A stretch of 64,000 nucleotides of DNA from Thermohalobaculum sp963700775 (GCA_963700775.1 CAVOYU010000015.1:62001-126000); one strand, 5' to 3'. Positions 39,751-48,587 are shown, counted from the first letter of the stretch. A program made the numbers and translations. The notes: a model not told the origin generated them from the letters alone.

Positions 39751-40155
39751 ATGGCCCCGCTGGAGTGGAAGGACAGCTACAGCGTCGGCGTGCCGGCGGT
39801 GGACCACGAGCACCGCGAGCTGATCGACCTGGTGAACCGCCTGCACGAGGCGCTGGGCGGCGGCCAGCCGGCGCGCGAGATCGAGACCGTGTTCGGAGAC
39901 CTCTTCCGCGCCATCTCGGCCCATTTCGCCCTCGAGGAGCGGTTCATGCGGGAGCATGGTTACGACCAGCTGAGCCAGCACAAGGCCGACCACGAGCGGC
40001 TGCTGGACGAGCTGCGCGACATCATGGACGATTTCCGCGAGGGCGGGGCGGATTCCGCCGGGCGAATGGCCGCGGGCGTCGACGCCTGGTTCGCCAACCA
40101 TTTCAGAACCCATGACGCCCGGCTGCACGCCCGCCTCGGCGAGCACCCGCACTGA
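39751..40155 (+). CDS. Bacteriohemerythrin
   Basis: A 134-residue single-domain hemerythrin with a diiron site. The ligands are in PAVDHEHRELIDL, FALEERFMREHGY, and HKADHERLLDEL, with the last histidine in the C-terminal HFRTHD. Such proteins bind oxygen or NO reversibly. It is the last gene of the NO-reductase operon, 14 bp from its neighbour with a GGGAGG ribosome-binding site, so NO or oxygen handling near this enzyme is a fair inference. Convergent with the diheme cytochrome gene. Confidence 0.93.
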   Translation: MAPLEWKDSYSVGVPAVDHEHRELIDLVNRLHEALGGGQPAREIETVFGDLFRAISAHFALEERFMREHGYDQLSQHKADHERLLDELRDIMDDFREGGADSAGRMAAGVDAWFANHFRTHDARLHARLGEHPH

Positions 40156-40169
40156 CCCGAACTAAGCGG

Positions 40170-40670
40170 TCAGCGTCCCTCGCGAAGCGCGATCAGCGAC
40201 GCCAGCATCCGTGCCGCCTCGGCGTCGGTCATCCGCGCGTGCCCCGTCAGGAAGGCCCCGATATCGCGGCCGGAATAACGGCCGACCAGCCGCCCGTCCC
40301 GCACGATCAGCCGGAGCCGGGCAAAGTCGTAGGCCCGGTCATGGCAGATTCCGCAGCGCTCGCGGAAAAAGGCGCCGGACCCGATCTGGCGGCGGAACGC
40401 CTCGAGGAAGAGTTCCGTTTCCTCCGCGCTCAGCCCCCCGGCATGGCTACGCAGGAAGGGCGCGATCTCTCGCCCCGACGTCGTGCCGCGGACCACGCCG
40501 TCATCGCCGACCGTCAGCCTGGCGCGCGCGAAATCGCCAGCGTGGCCGTGACACGCGGCGCAGCGCGCCTCGAAGGTCTGGTGGAAGTCGGCGGCCGCCG
40601 CGGCGCCTGCGTGAACGGCGGCGAGAAGCCCGGCGGCGAGCAGCGCGCCGCCGGGCAGGGGCCTGAGCAT
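40170..40670 (-). CDS. Diheme c-type cytochrome with internal duplication
   Basis: A 166-residue periplasmic protein. After a signal peptide it has two copies of a roughly 65-residue unit, each with a CxxCH site (CAACHG and CGICHD), a shared DFAR..RL..V motif, and (S)GR(E/D)I..FL..HA. The duplication is visible by eye. It is 14 bp downstream of the cytochrome c gene and probably shares the hemA promoter. A role in electron transfer to nitrite or NO reduction is likely from context. Confidence 0.88.
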   Translation of the reverse strand: MLRPLPGGALLAAGLLAAVHAGAAAAADFHQTFEARCAACHGHAGDFARARLTVGDDGVVRGTTSGREIAPFLRSHAGGLSAEETELFLEAFRRQIGSGAFFRERCGICHDRAYDFARLRLIVRDGRLVGRYSGRDIGAFLTGHARMTDAEAARMLASLIALREGR

Positions 40671-40684
40671 GGCTCAGACCCGGT

Positions 40685-41071
40685 TCACTGGAAGGTCTTC
40701 AGATAGGCGATCACGTCCTCGCGGTCGTCTTCCTTCTTAAGGCCCGCGAAGGTCATCTTGTTGCCGGGGATGTAGCCCTTCGGGTCGGCGAGATAGGCGT
40801 CGATGTTCTCCTCGGTCCAGACAAAGCCCTCGCCGGCCTTCGCCATCATGGCGTCGGAGTACTTGAAGCCCTCGGCCGCTCCGGCAGTGCGCCCGACGAT
40901 GCCGTTCAGCTCCGGCCCGACCCGATTCTTGGCATCGGGGCCGACCTGGTGGCAGGTCTTGCACTTCTTGAACACCTTCTCGCCCTCGGCGGCGTCGCCA
41001 TCGGCGAGCGCACCGCCGGCGAAACCGGCCATGGCCAGCGCGGCGAGCACTCCGGTCATCGTCTTACGCAT
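40685..41071 (-). CDS. Class I cytochrome c (c2/c550-like)
   Basis: A 128-residue periplasmic cytochrome. The signal peptide (MRKTMTGVLAALAMAGFAGGALA) is followed by GDAAEGEKVFKKCKTCHQVG with the heme site CKTCH, and the distal methionine in IPGNKMTFAGL. This is the mitochondrial/Paracoccus c550 type, the usual donor to NirS and to CuA subunits. It is 33 bp after hemA in the same direction, under the NNR box at 42397. Confidence 0.93.
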   Translation of the reverse strand: MRKTMTGVLAALAMAGFAGGALADGDAAEGEKVFKKCKTCHQVGPDAKNRVGPELNGIVGRTAGAAEGFKYSDAMMAKAGEGFVWTEENIDAYLADPKGYIPGNKMTFAGLKKEDDREDVIAYLKTFQ

Positions 41072-41104
41072 GGAATCCCTCCTTCTCGGGTTGCATTCAC
41101 ACCG

Positions 41105-42328
41105 CTATTCCGCGGCGATCTCGTAGCGGGGCGCGATGCCGAGCGCGTCCCAGGTCTCGGTCAGCGCCGAGACCAGCGCCTCCATCAGCGCATCGTCGTG
41201 GAGCGGGCTCGGCGTGATCCTCAGGCGCTCGGTCCCCTTCGGCACCGTCGGATAGTTGATCGGCTGGATGTAGATGCCGTGCTTCTCCATCAGCCGGTCG
41301 GTGGCGGCCTTCGCCAGCACCGGGTCGCCGACCAGCAGCGGCACGATATGGGTCTCGGAGCACATCACCGGCAGCCCGGCGCGCTTCAGCAGCCGCTTCA
41401 GCCGCGCGGCCCGCTCCTGGTGCCGCTCGCGCAGCTCCGGATGGCTCGTCACGTGCTCGACCGAGGCGAGCGCGGCCCCGGCCACGGATGGCGCCAGCGA
41501 GGTGGTGAAGATGAATCCGGCCGCACTGCTCCGGATCGCGTCGACGCAGGCCGCCGAGGCGGCGATGTAGCCGCCCATGCAACCGAAAGCCTTCGCCAGC
41601 GTGCCCTCGATGATGGTGAGACGATCCGCCGCGCCGTCGCGCTCGGAAATTCCGCCACCGCGCGGCCCGTAGAGGCCGACCGCATGGACCTCGTCCAGAT
41701 AGCTCATGGCTCCGTAGCGCTCCGCCAGGTCGCAGATCGCGTGGACCGGCGCCACGTCGCCGTCCATCGAGTAGACCGATTCGAAGGCGATCAGCTTCGG
41801 CGCCGCCGGGTCGGCCGCCGCCAGATGCCGCTCGAGATCGGACAGGTCGTTGTGCTTCCAGATCCGCTTCTGGGCGCCGGAATGGCGGATTCCCTCGATC
41901 ATCGAGGCGTGGTTCAACTCGTCCGAGAAGATGACCAGCCCCGGAAACAGCGCCCCCAGCGTCTTCAGGCTCGCGGCGTTCGAGACATAGCCCGAGGTGA
42001 ACAGGAGGGCCGCCTGCTTGCCGTGCAATTCGGCCAGCCGGCGCTCAAGCCGTACATGCAAGTCATTGGTTCCGGAGATGTTTCTCGTGCCGCCCGAACC
42101 CGCACCCATCTGCGCCAGCGCCTGCCTGCCGGCGTTGATCACCACCGGGTTGCAGCCCTGGCCCAGATAGTCGTTCGAGCACCAGACCACCACCTCGTCC
42201 GGGCCCGGCCCGTGATTGACCGCCCGCGGGAAGCGCTCGGCCACACGCTCGAGATGGGCGAACACCCGGTAGCGGCCCTCGCCGCGAACGGCTGCGACCG
42301 TCTCCGCGAAGCGCGACTCGTAGTCCAT
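41105..42328 (-). CDS. hemA: 5-aminolevulinate synthase
   Basis: A 407-residue ALAS (the C4 pathway enzyme of Alphaproteobacteria), condensing glycine and succinyl-CoA. It shows SNDYLGQGCNPVV, GAGSGGTRNISGTND, DELNHASMIEGIRHSG, DEVHAVGLYG and the PLP lysine in GTLAKAFGCMGGYIA. GGGAGG lies 6 bases before the ATG. Its place inside the denitrification island with an NNR box 75 bp upstream suggests it is an inducible isozyme feeding heme d1 and cytochrome synthesis; a second housekeeping copy elsewhere is likely but not visible. Confidence 0.96.
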   Translation of the reverse strand: MDYESRFAETVAAVRGEGRYRVFAHLERVAERFPRAVNHGPGPDEVVVWCSNDYLGQGCNPVVINAGRQALAQMGAGSGGTRNISGTNDLHVRLERRLAELHGKQAALLFTSGYVSNAASLKTLGALFPGLVIFSDELNHASMIEGIRHSGAQKRIWKHNDLSDLERHLAAADPAAPKLIAFESVYSMDGDVAPVHAICDLAERYGAMSYLDEVHAVGLYGPRGGGISERDGAADRLTIIEGTLAKAFGCMGGYIAASAACVDAIRSSAAGFIFTTSLAPSVAGAALASVEHVTSHPELRERHQERAARLKRLLKRAGLPVMCSETHIVPLLVGDPVLAKAATDRLMEKHGIYIQPINYPTVPKGTERLRITPSPLHDDALMEALVSALTETWDALGIAPRYEIAAE

Positions 42329-42396
42329 TTCCAACCTCCCCGAAGCCCGCCGGTATGGTCCGGCCGCCAGACTTTCAGCGGAACCATGTCGCAACA

Positions 42397-42410
42397 TTGA
42401 CCGATGTCAA
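42397..42410. promoter_or_regulatory. FNR/NNR-type box upstream of hemA
   Basis: TTGACCGATGTCAA matches TTGA-N6-TCAA. It lies between the nnrS stop and the hemA start, centred about 75 bp upstream of the hemA ATG. It would induce hemA and the two cytochromes behind it with the nir and NO-reductase genes. Confidence 0.7.
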
Positions 42411-42429
42411 ATCGCGGCGTCGTGACAGA

Positions 42430-43632
42430 TCAGACCGCAGCATCGTTAGGAAGTCGTGTCAGGACCGGCCAGTAGGCGGCGACGAAGAGCGCGAAGCCGG
42501 CAAGCCAGAGCCCGCCGGACAGGAGCATCGCCGCGAGATACCATCCTCCCGGCGCCCAGCCCGCCGCAAAGCGGACCAGCGCCGCCAGCGCCACCAGCCC
42601 GTAGGCCAGCGCGACCGGTGCCGGCGTCACCAGCGGGCGCCCGGTATGGCCGAGCGAGGCGCGGCTCATCATCGCCAGCGTCATGCCGCCGACGGCGCCG
42701 ATGCCGATCAGGTGCAGCGCCGCGGTCTCGCCGATAAGGCCCGAAAGCGCCGCCGCCAGCGCCAGATAGCCGGAAGCCAGCATCGCGAAGGCCAGGTGCA
42801 GGCTCCAGAGGATCGGCTGGCCCAGGGTCCAGCGCCCGCGCCAGCCCGCCAGCCGCGCCGCCTGCGCCACACCGGCGATCAGCGCCACCAGAGCCAGCGC
42901 CTCGTCGGGCAGGCCGAGCGCAAGGCAGGCCGGCAGCAGGATCGCCGCGGCGATCCCGGCAAGCTCGGCCGGCCGGCGGGAGGCCGGCAGGCCGGTCTCG
43001 CGCCCGCTGCGCAGCATGGCGTTGCGGGTGAAGGCCGGGATCACCCGGCCGCCGATGACGGCGATCATCGCCGCGACCGTCAGCAGCCCGACCCTGAGCC
43101 CGCGCTGCGCCACGCCCGGCCAGAGGCCCATCCAGTCGAGATGCACCAGCAGGTTCCCGGACCAGACCAGCGCGATCAGCCCCAGGAACATCAGGTTCTG
43201 CGGCTTCGGCCGCTTGACGAGTTGCATGGCGATCCGTGCGCCCAGGACCGGCAGGAAGGCCAGATCGGCCGCCGCCACCAGCCCCGCCGGCAGCGCGCCC
43301 GACCACCAGACCGCCAGCCGGCCCGCCAGCCACAGCGCCGCCAGGACGGACAGGAAGGCGGCGCGGGCGGATTTCTCGCCGGTCCAGCTCGGCACCGCGG
43401 TCAGGAAGAAGCCGCCCAGCACCGCGCAGGCATAGCCGAAGATCATCTCGTGCGCGTGCCAGAGCGCCGGCGGCGGGGCGAAGGGCATGTCCGGAGCCGC
43501 CGCACCCGCCGCCTGCACCGCGAGCAGCCAGACCCAGACCCCGATCGCGACCAGCGCGTAGACGCCGGCGGCGAGGAAGAAGATCCGCATCCCCTCGCCC
43601 AGCACGATGGCCAGTGTCCCGCGGAGGCTCAC
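42430..43632 (-). CDS. nnrS: NnrS heme-copper membrane protein
   Basis: A 400-residue protein with about twelve transmembrane helices. NnrS family features are present: WHAHEMIFGYACAVLGGFFLTAVPSWTG, GNLLVHLDWMGLWP, GGRVIPAFTRNAML, and ALHLIGIGAVGGMTLAMMSRASLGHTGRPL. NnrS binds heme and copper and relieves nitrosative stress. The GTG start overlaps the nirX stop (GTGA); an ATG at 43590 is an alternative. It ends the nirI-nirX-nnrS operon. Confidence 0.93.
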   Translation of the reverse strand: MSLRGTLAIVLGEGMRIFFLAAGVYALVAIGVWVWLLAVQAAGAAAPDMPFAPPPALWHAHEMIFGYACAVLGGFFLTAVPSWTGEKSARAAFLSVLAALWLAGRLAVWWSGALPAGLVAAADLAFLPVLGARIAMQLVKRPKPQNLMFLGLIALVWSGNLLVHLDWMGLWPGVAQRGLRVGLLTVAAMIAVIGGRVIPAFTRNAMLRSGRETGLPASRRPAELAGIAAAILLPACLALGLPDEALALVALIAGVAQAARLAGWRGRWTLGQPILWSLHLAFAMLASGYLALAAALSGLIGETAALHLIGIGAVGGMTLAMMSRASLGHTGRPLVTPAPVALAYGLVALAALVRFAAGWAPGGWYLAAMLLSGGLWLAGFALFVAAYWPVLTRLPNDAAV

Positions 43633-44543
43633 CCGGTCAGCTCCCGCCGGCCGAAGCGCCGGGTCGTCCCGTCCGCCGCGGTCGCGATCACCGCCACCTC
43701 GGTCATCCCGGCAGCGAGATCGCCCACCATTTCCGGCGGCGACACGGCGAACCCGGTCGAGAGCGCGTCCGCCGCCTCGGCCGTCGGGGCAATCACGGTG
43801 ACCGAGCGCCACCAGCGCGGGCTCGCGCCGGTCGCCGGGTCGAACAGGTGGTGGTGCCGCCCCGCCGGGTCGAACGTCAGCGCCGAGGGCGCGCTGGTCG
43901 CCACCGCCGCCTCGGCGAGCCTGAGCCGCAGCCCCGCCGCAGGCAGCTCGATCGCGCGCCGATCCGGCCCCATCAGCCGCATCTCGCCGGTGTCGATCAC
44001 CGGCGGCAGGAAGCCGTGGCGCTCCAGCAGGTCGGCCACCCGGTCGGCGATAGTGCCCTGGGAGATGCCGTTCAGCGTCAGCGCCGTGCCGGGCGCCAGA
44101 GTAACCCGCCCCGGCGCGACGCCGACCCGCGCTCCTCGCACCGCGGCCAGCGCCGCCCCGGCCGGCTCGCCCTGGTTCTCGGCCCAGTGCCGCCACAGCG
44201 GCTGCACGGCGGGATCGAAGGCCCCCTCGGTCGCCCGCTTCCAGTGTGCCGCCGCCGCCAGCCCGTCGCGCAGGTCGCGCGAGGGCGCCTCCAGCGCGCC
44301 GGCCGCATTCAGCCGGCAAAGCTCGGACCCCTGCCGGTGCAGGCTGAAGATGTTCTCCAACCGCCCGATCTCGTCGGCCACCGCCGCCAGCGCCGCCTCG
44401 GCCCGGTCGCGCGTCCCCTCCAGCACGATCCGCGCCTCGCCGCCCAGCGCCGCGCCGCGCCATTCCCAGCGCGCCGGGCGGGCGCCGCCCGCCACCGCCA
44501 GCGCGGTCGCGGCGACCAGGAATTTCCTGCGGGTCATCCTCAT
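43629..44543 (-). CDS. nirX: ApbE-family flavin transferase
   Basis: A 304-residue protein with a twin-arginine signal (MRMTRRKFLVAATALAVAGG) and the ApbE fold (LAPGTALTLNGISQGTIADRVADLLERHG, DTGEMRLMG, HHHLFDPATGASP). ApbE enzymes attach FMN to a threonine or serine of periplasmic flavoproteins. The partner is encoded just upstream: NirI has an FMN-binding domain. Paracoccus has the same nirI-nirX order. The ATG overlaps the nirI stop (ATGA). Confidence 0.93.
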   Translation of the reverse strand: MRMTRRKFLVAATALAVAGGARPARWEWRGAALGGEARIVLEGTRDRAEAALAAVADEIGRLENIFSLHRQGSELCRLNAAGALEAPSRDLRDGLAAAAHWKRATEGAFDPAVQPLWRHWAENQGEPAGAALAAVRGARVGVAPGRVTLAPGTALTLNGISQGTIADRVADLLERHGFLPPVIDTGEMRLMGPDRRAIELPAAGLRLRLAEAAVATSAPSALTFDPAGRHHHLFDPATGASPRWWRSVTVIAPTAEAADALSTGFAVSPPEMVGDLAAGMTEVAVIATAADGTTRRFGRRELTG

Positions 44544-46630
44544 GTGTTCGCCCTCAGCCGGCCCTCGCGCACGGCCCGGTTCTTCAGCACGGTGCAGACG
44601 GTCTCGTCGTGGTAGATCACCTGGCAGCGCAGGCAGAGCACGCATTCGTTCGGGTTGATCCGCCCGATCGGGTCGATGGCGCCGACCGTGCACCTGGTCT
44701 CGCAGAGCCGGCATTCCCGCCCGCATTGCGGCCGGCGGCTCAGCCAGTCGAACAGCTTCAGCTTCGCCGGGATCGCCAGCGCCGCGCCCAGCGGGCAGAG
44801 ATAGCGGCAGTAGAACCGCTCGATGAACAGCCCCGCCGCCAGCAGCACGACGACGAACAGCACGAAGGGCCAGGCGCGCATGAAGCGCATCGACATCGCG
44901 GTCTTGAACGGCTCGACCTCAGCCAGCACCAGCGCCTGTTCCATCGAGTAGAACGACAGCGCCAGGATCGCCAGGAACAGCGTGTACTTCACCGCCCAGA
45001 GCCGCTCCTGCACCCCGAAGGGCACCTTCAGCTGCGGCACGCCCAGCCGCTGGGCGATCTCGTTGGTGATCTCCTGCAGCGCCCCGAAGGGGCAGAGCCA
45101 GCCGCAATAGACGCCCCTGCCCCAGAACAGCAGCCCCAGCGCCACGAAGCCCCAGAGCAGGAAGATCACCGGCTCGATCAGGAAGGTCTCCCAGCGGAAC
45201 CCGGACAGCAGCGAGTGGAGGAACGCGATCACCTGCACCACCGAGAGCTGCCCGCCGGCGATCCAGCCGAGCCAGACGAGCGTCACCGACAGGTAGCCCA
45301 TCCGCGCCCAGCGCCACAGCGCCGGGCGCCGGGCGAAGGGCTCCTGGAAGAACAGGAAGCCGGTCAGGACAACGAGCATCGCGACCACCCCGATCGCCGA
45401 GAGCCGCTTGGCCTCCCAGGCCGAGACCCAGAGCGGCGCCTCCTCGGGCAGCTCCACCGGTGCGGCGGCCAGCAGGAAGCCTCGCGGCAGATGGTAATCG
45501 ACCGGGATCCGCATCGAGACCGTACCGCCGTCCGCGGTCTCGCGGCTGGCCGCGACCTCGATCCGGAACGGCTTCGCCGGATCGAAACCGGTCGCGCCCT
45601 CCAGCCGGAAGACGCTCATCTCCTTCAGCTCCGGCGCGCCCGCGGACTGCAGACGGTCGATGCGCAGGAAATCCGCGGCGCGGAGCGGAATGGTCCTGTC
45701 GCCCTGGATCACCTCGATCCGGTCGAAGACGCCCGACTGTCGCCATTCGGTGCCGCGGTGAGAATGCAGCCCCCGCGAGGCTACGAAGATCGCCGAGTCC
45801 TCCGGGCCGAGCGACGCCATTGCCCGGTCGTACACTTGCTGTCCCAGCAGGTTCCGCCCGATCCCCGGCGGATCCAGCACCCCGAGCCAGATGTCGAGGA
45901 ACGCCCCCTCGCCCGCCGGCAGCGGCAGCTTCGCACCGGCCAGCGCCGTCCGGGCCTGGTCCAGCGTGACCGCGGCATGGGCCAGCGCCCCCTCCGCCCC
46001 CAGCGCCTCCCAGCCCCGCTCGGCAAAGCTCACCCGGTCGACCCTCGCCGCGGTGCCGCCGATCAGACCGCGGCCGAGCGCGACCGTCCGCGCGGTTCGC
46101 AGGATCGCGTCGCGAATCACGCCGGTCGATACGGTCGCCCGCGCGATGATCGGCGGCAGGTCGCCGCGGGCGCCGAACGCGGTCAGCCTCGGCCTGGTCA
46201 GGTCGAGGCCGCTGAATGCGGTCACATAGGCGGCGATGTCCGAGGTCGAGATGCCCAGGGTCAGGATCGGCTCGTTGTGGCGCATCAGCTCGGCGCCCGC
46301 GATCGTCCCTTCCGGCGTCACCGCGACCAGGATGTCGATCGGCCGGCCGGAATAGCCGACCGACTGCGCCGTCTCCCAGGTCGAGGCGATCCGCCCCAGC
46401 GCTCCGGCCGGCCCAAGCACCTCCCAGGAGGGCGGCACGCCCTCCTCGCGAACCACCTGAACGCCCGCCTGACCGACGCCGAACAGGCGCGCCGCAATCG
46501 CGGCATCGGGCGTCGCGGGCTCGACCTCGGCACCGAGCCGAAGGCCCGCGGCGCCGGCCCCGGCGAAGGGGTACGCCATTGAAACAACGGCGATAATCAG
46601 CGTGCAGAACAGCGCATGAAGCAGGCGCAT
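44540..46630 (-). CDS. nirI: NosR/NirI-type membrane FMN/Fe-S regulatory protein
   Basis: A 696-residue protein. A signal peptide is followed by a periplasmic FMN-binding domain (flavin threonine probably in RATVSTGVIRDAIL), about six transmembrane helices, two CxxxCP motifs (GWLCPFGALQ and CRYLCPLGAAL) and a cytoplasmic pair of Fe-S motifs (CGRECRLCETRCTVG, CVLCLRCQVIYHD). NirI is needed for nirS expression in Paracoccus; the NosR paralogue serves nosZ. It is divergent from nirS across a 130-bp region with one NNR box, which supports the NirI assignment. Confidence 0.93.
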   Translation of the reverse strand: MRLLHALFCTLIIAVVSMAYPFAGAGAAGLRLGAEVEPATPDAAIAARLFGVGQAGVQVVREEGVPPSWEVLGPAGALGRIASTWETAQSVGYSGRPIDILVAVTPEGTIAGAELMRHNEPILTLGISTSDIAAYVTAFSGLDLTRPRLTAFGARGDLPPIIARATVSTGVIRDAILRTARTVALGRGLIGGTAARVDRVSFAERGWEALGAEGALAHAAVTLDQARTALAGAKLPLPAGEGAFLDIWLGVLDPPGIGRNLLGQQVYDRAMASLGPEDSAIFVASRGLHSHRGTEWRQSGVFDRIEVIQGDRTIPLRAADFLRIDRLQSAGAPELKEMSVFRLEGATGFDPAKPFRIEVAASRETADGGTVSMRIPVDYHLPRGFLLAAAPVELPEEAPLWVSAWEAKRLSAIGVVAMLVVLTGFLFFQEPFARRPALWRWARMGYLSVTLVWLGWIAGGQLSVVQVIAFLHSLLSGFRWETFLIEPVIFLLWGFVALGLLFWGRGVYCGWLCPFGALQEITNEIAQRLGVPQLKVPFGVQERLWAVKYTLFLAILALSFYSMEQALVLAEVEPFKTAMSMRFMRAWPFVLFVVVLLAAGLFIERFYCRYLCPLGAALAIPAKLKLFDWLSRRPQCGRECRLCETRCTVGAIDPIGRINPNECVLCLRCQVIYHDETVCTVLKNRAVREGRLRANT

Positions 46631-46682
46631 CGCTCTCTCCCGGGCCCTGGCGGAACCCTGCGGCCGGCTCCGGTGCCGCGCT

Positions 46683-46696
46683 TTGATCAAAGTCAA
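46683..46696. promoter_or_regulatory. FNR/NNR-type box between nirI and nirS
   Basis: TTGATCAAAGTCAA fits TTGA-N6-TCAA. Its centre is 71.5 bp before the nirS ATG and about 60 bp before the nirI ATG. It is placed to activate both divergent operons under low oxygen with NO. Confidence 0.8.
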
Positions 46697-46760
46697 GGCT
46701 CCCCACCCGCCGGGCGCCCACTGTGCACTCCGCCTCATCATCGCAACGGAGACTGAAGGC

Positions 46761-48519
46761 ATGACCCTCACCAGAAATATCCGGAGGTTCGCGCTGCTCG
46801 CCGGCGTGTCGCTCCCCCTGGCCATCGCCGCGGGGGCGGCGCAGGCCCAGGACAAGCCCAAAGGCCACGGCGACACGCCGGCGGCCTCCTACGAGCCCAG
46901 CATGACCACGCTCGGCCAGATCAAGGTCGAGATCCCGGGCCGCAAGCCCGACGACCCGGTGATGACGCCGGAGGAATTCGACAAGGCCAAGCAGATCTAC
47001 TTCGAGCGCTGCGCCGGCTGCCACGGCGTGCTGCGCAAGGGCGCGACCGGCAAGCCGCTGACGACCGACATCACCCGGCAGAACGGCTACGACTACCTGA
47101 AGGACTTCATCACCTACGGCTCGCCCGGCCGGCATGCCGAACTGGGGCACTTCCGGCGAGCATGACCGAGGCCGATGTCGACCTGATGGCGCGCTACCTG
47201 CTGATCGATCCGCCGCAGCCGCCGGAGTTCGGCATGCCCGAGATGCAGGCGAGCTGGAAGGTCCTGGTCCCGCCGGACAAGCGGCCGACCAAGCAGATGA
47301 ACGATCTCGAGCCTCGACAACCTGTTCTCGGTCACGCTGCGCGACGCCGGGCGAGGTGGCGCTGATCGACGGCGCGACCTACGAAGATCGTCAAGGTCAT
47401 CGACACCGGCTATGCGGTGCATATCAGCCGCATCTCGGCTTCGGGCCGCTATCTCTTCGTGATCGGCCGCGACGCCAAGCTGAACATGATCGACCTCTGG
47501 ATGGAGGAGCCGACGACCGTCGCCGAGATCAAGATCGGCTCGGAGGCCCGCTCGGTCGAGACCTCCAAGTTCGAGGGCTTCGAGGACAAGTACGCGATCG
47601 CCGGCTCCTACTGGCCGCCGCAATACGTGATCATGGACGGCGAGACGCTCGAGCCGCTGAAGATCGTCTCGACCCGCGGCATGATCTACGACAAGCAGAC
47701 CTACCATCCCGAGCCGCGCGTCGCCTCGATCGTGGCCTCGCACTACCGGCCGGAGTTCATCGTCAACGTCAAGGAGACCGGCAAGATCCTGCTGGTCGAC
47801 TATTCCGACATCAAGAACCTGAAGACCACCGAGATCGAGGCCGAGCGCTTCCTGCATGATGGCGGGTTCGACTCGACCAAGCGCTACTTCCTGGTGGCGG
47901 CCAACGCCCGCAACAAGGTCGCGGTCATCGACACCAAGGAAGGCAAGCTGGTGGCGCTGATCGACACCGGCGGGCAGACGCCGCATCCGGGCCGCGGCGC
48001 CAACATCAACCATCCGGTTACGGCCCGGTCTGGGTGACCTCGCATCTCGGCGACGAGACCGTGGCGCTGATCGGCACCGATCCGGAGGGCCATCCCGACC
48101 AGGCCTGGAAGGTCGTGCAGACGCTCGAGGCGCTGGGCGGCGGCTCGCTCTTCGTCAAGTCGCACCCGAAGTCCGACCACCTCTATGTCGACGCGCCATT
48201 CAATCCGGAAGCCGAGATCTCCGCCTCGATCGCGGTCTTCACGGTGAGCGAGCTCGGCGGCGACAGCCCGGAGTACAAGGTGCTGCCGATCGGCGAGTGG
48301 GCCGGCATCGCCGACGGACAGCCCCGCGTCGTCCAGGGCGAGTACAACCAGGAGGGAGACGAGGTCTGGTTCTCGGTCTGGAACGCCAAGGACAAGGAAT
48401 CGGCCATCGTCGTCGTCGACGACAAGACGCTGGAGCTGAAGGAGGTGATCAAGGATCCCGCCCTGATCACGCCGACCGGCAAGTTCAACGTCTACAACAC
48501 CCGCTACGACATCTACTGA
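46761..48519 (+). CDS. nirS: Cytochrome cd1 nitrite reductase, six frameshifts
   Basis: NirS reduces nitrite to NO in the periplasm. The repaired protein is 584 residues: signal peptide (RRFALLAGVSLPLAIAAGAAQA), c-heme site CAGCHG at residues 84-88, then the eight-bladed d1-heme propeller (GYAVHISRISASGRYLFVIGRDAKLNMIDLW, HPEPRVASIVASHYRPEF, GANINHPGYGPVWVTSHLG). Extra bases are at about 47130, 47161, 47312, 47352 and 47383, and one base is missing at about 48017. Net correction gives 1755 nt. The ATG follows a GGAG. First gene of the nir operon. Confidence 0.93.
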
Positions 48520-48529
48520 GCGCCGCGGC

Positions 48530-48549
48530 GGGGGGCGGCGCCGCCCCCC
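48530..48549 (+). terminator. Perfect 20-bp GC palindrome between nirS and nirE
   Basis: GGGGGGCGGC followed by its exact reverse complement, 11 bp after the nirS stop. As RNA it forms a very strong short hairpin. No T run follows and nirE begins 38 bp later, so it is more likely a partial attenuator or a 3' stabiliser that lets nirS exceed the biosynthesis genes. Confidence 0.55.
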
Positions 48550-48587
48550 TCCACAACCCAATTGGCGCCCATTCGGGGGAGGTATCG

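Noticed and set aside
44540..46630. NosR for nitrous oxide reductase.
   Set aside because: No nosZ, nosD, nosF or nosY is nearby, and the gene is divergent from nirS with an ApbE-like gene downstream, the nirI-nirX arrangement of Paracoccus.
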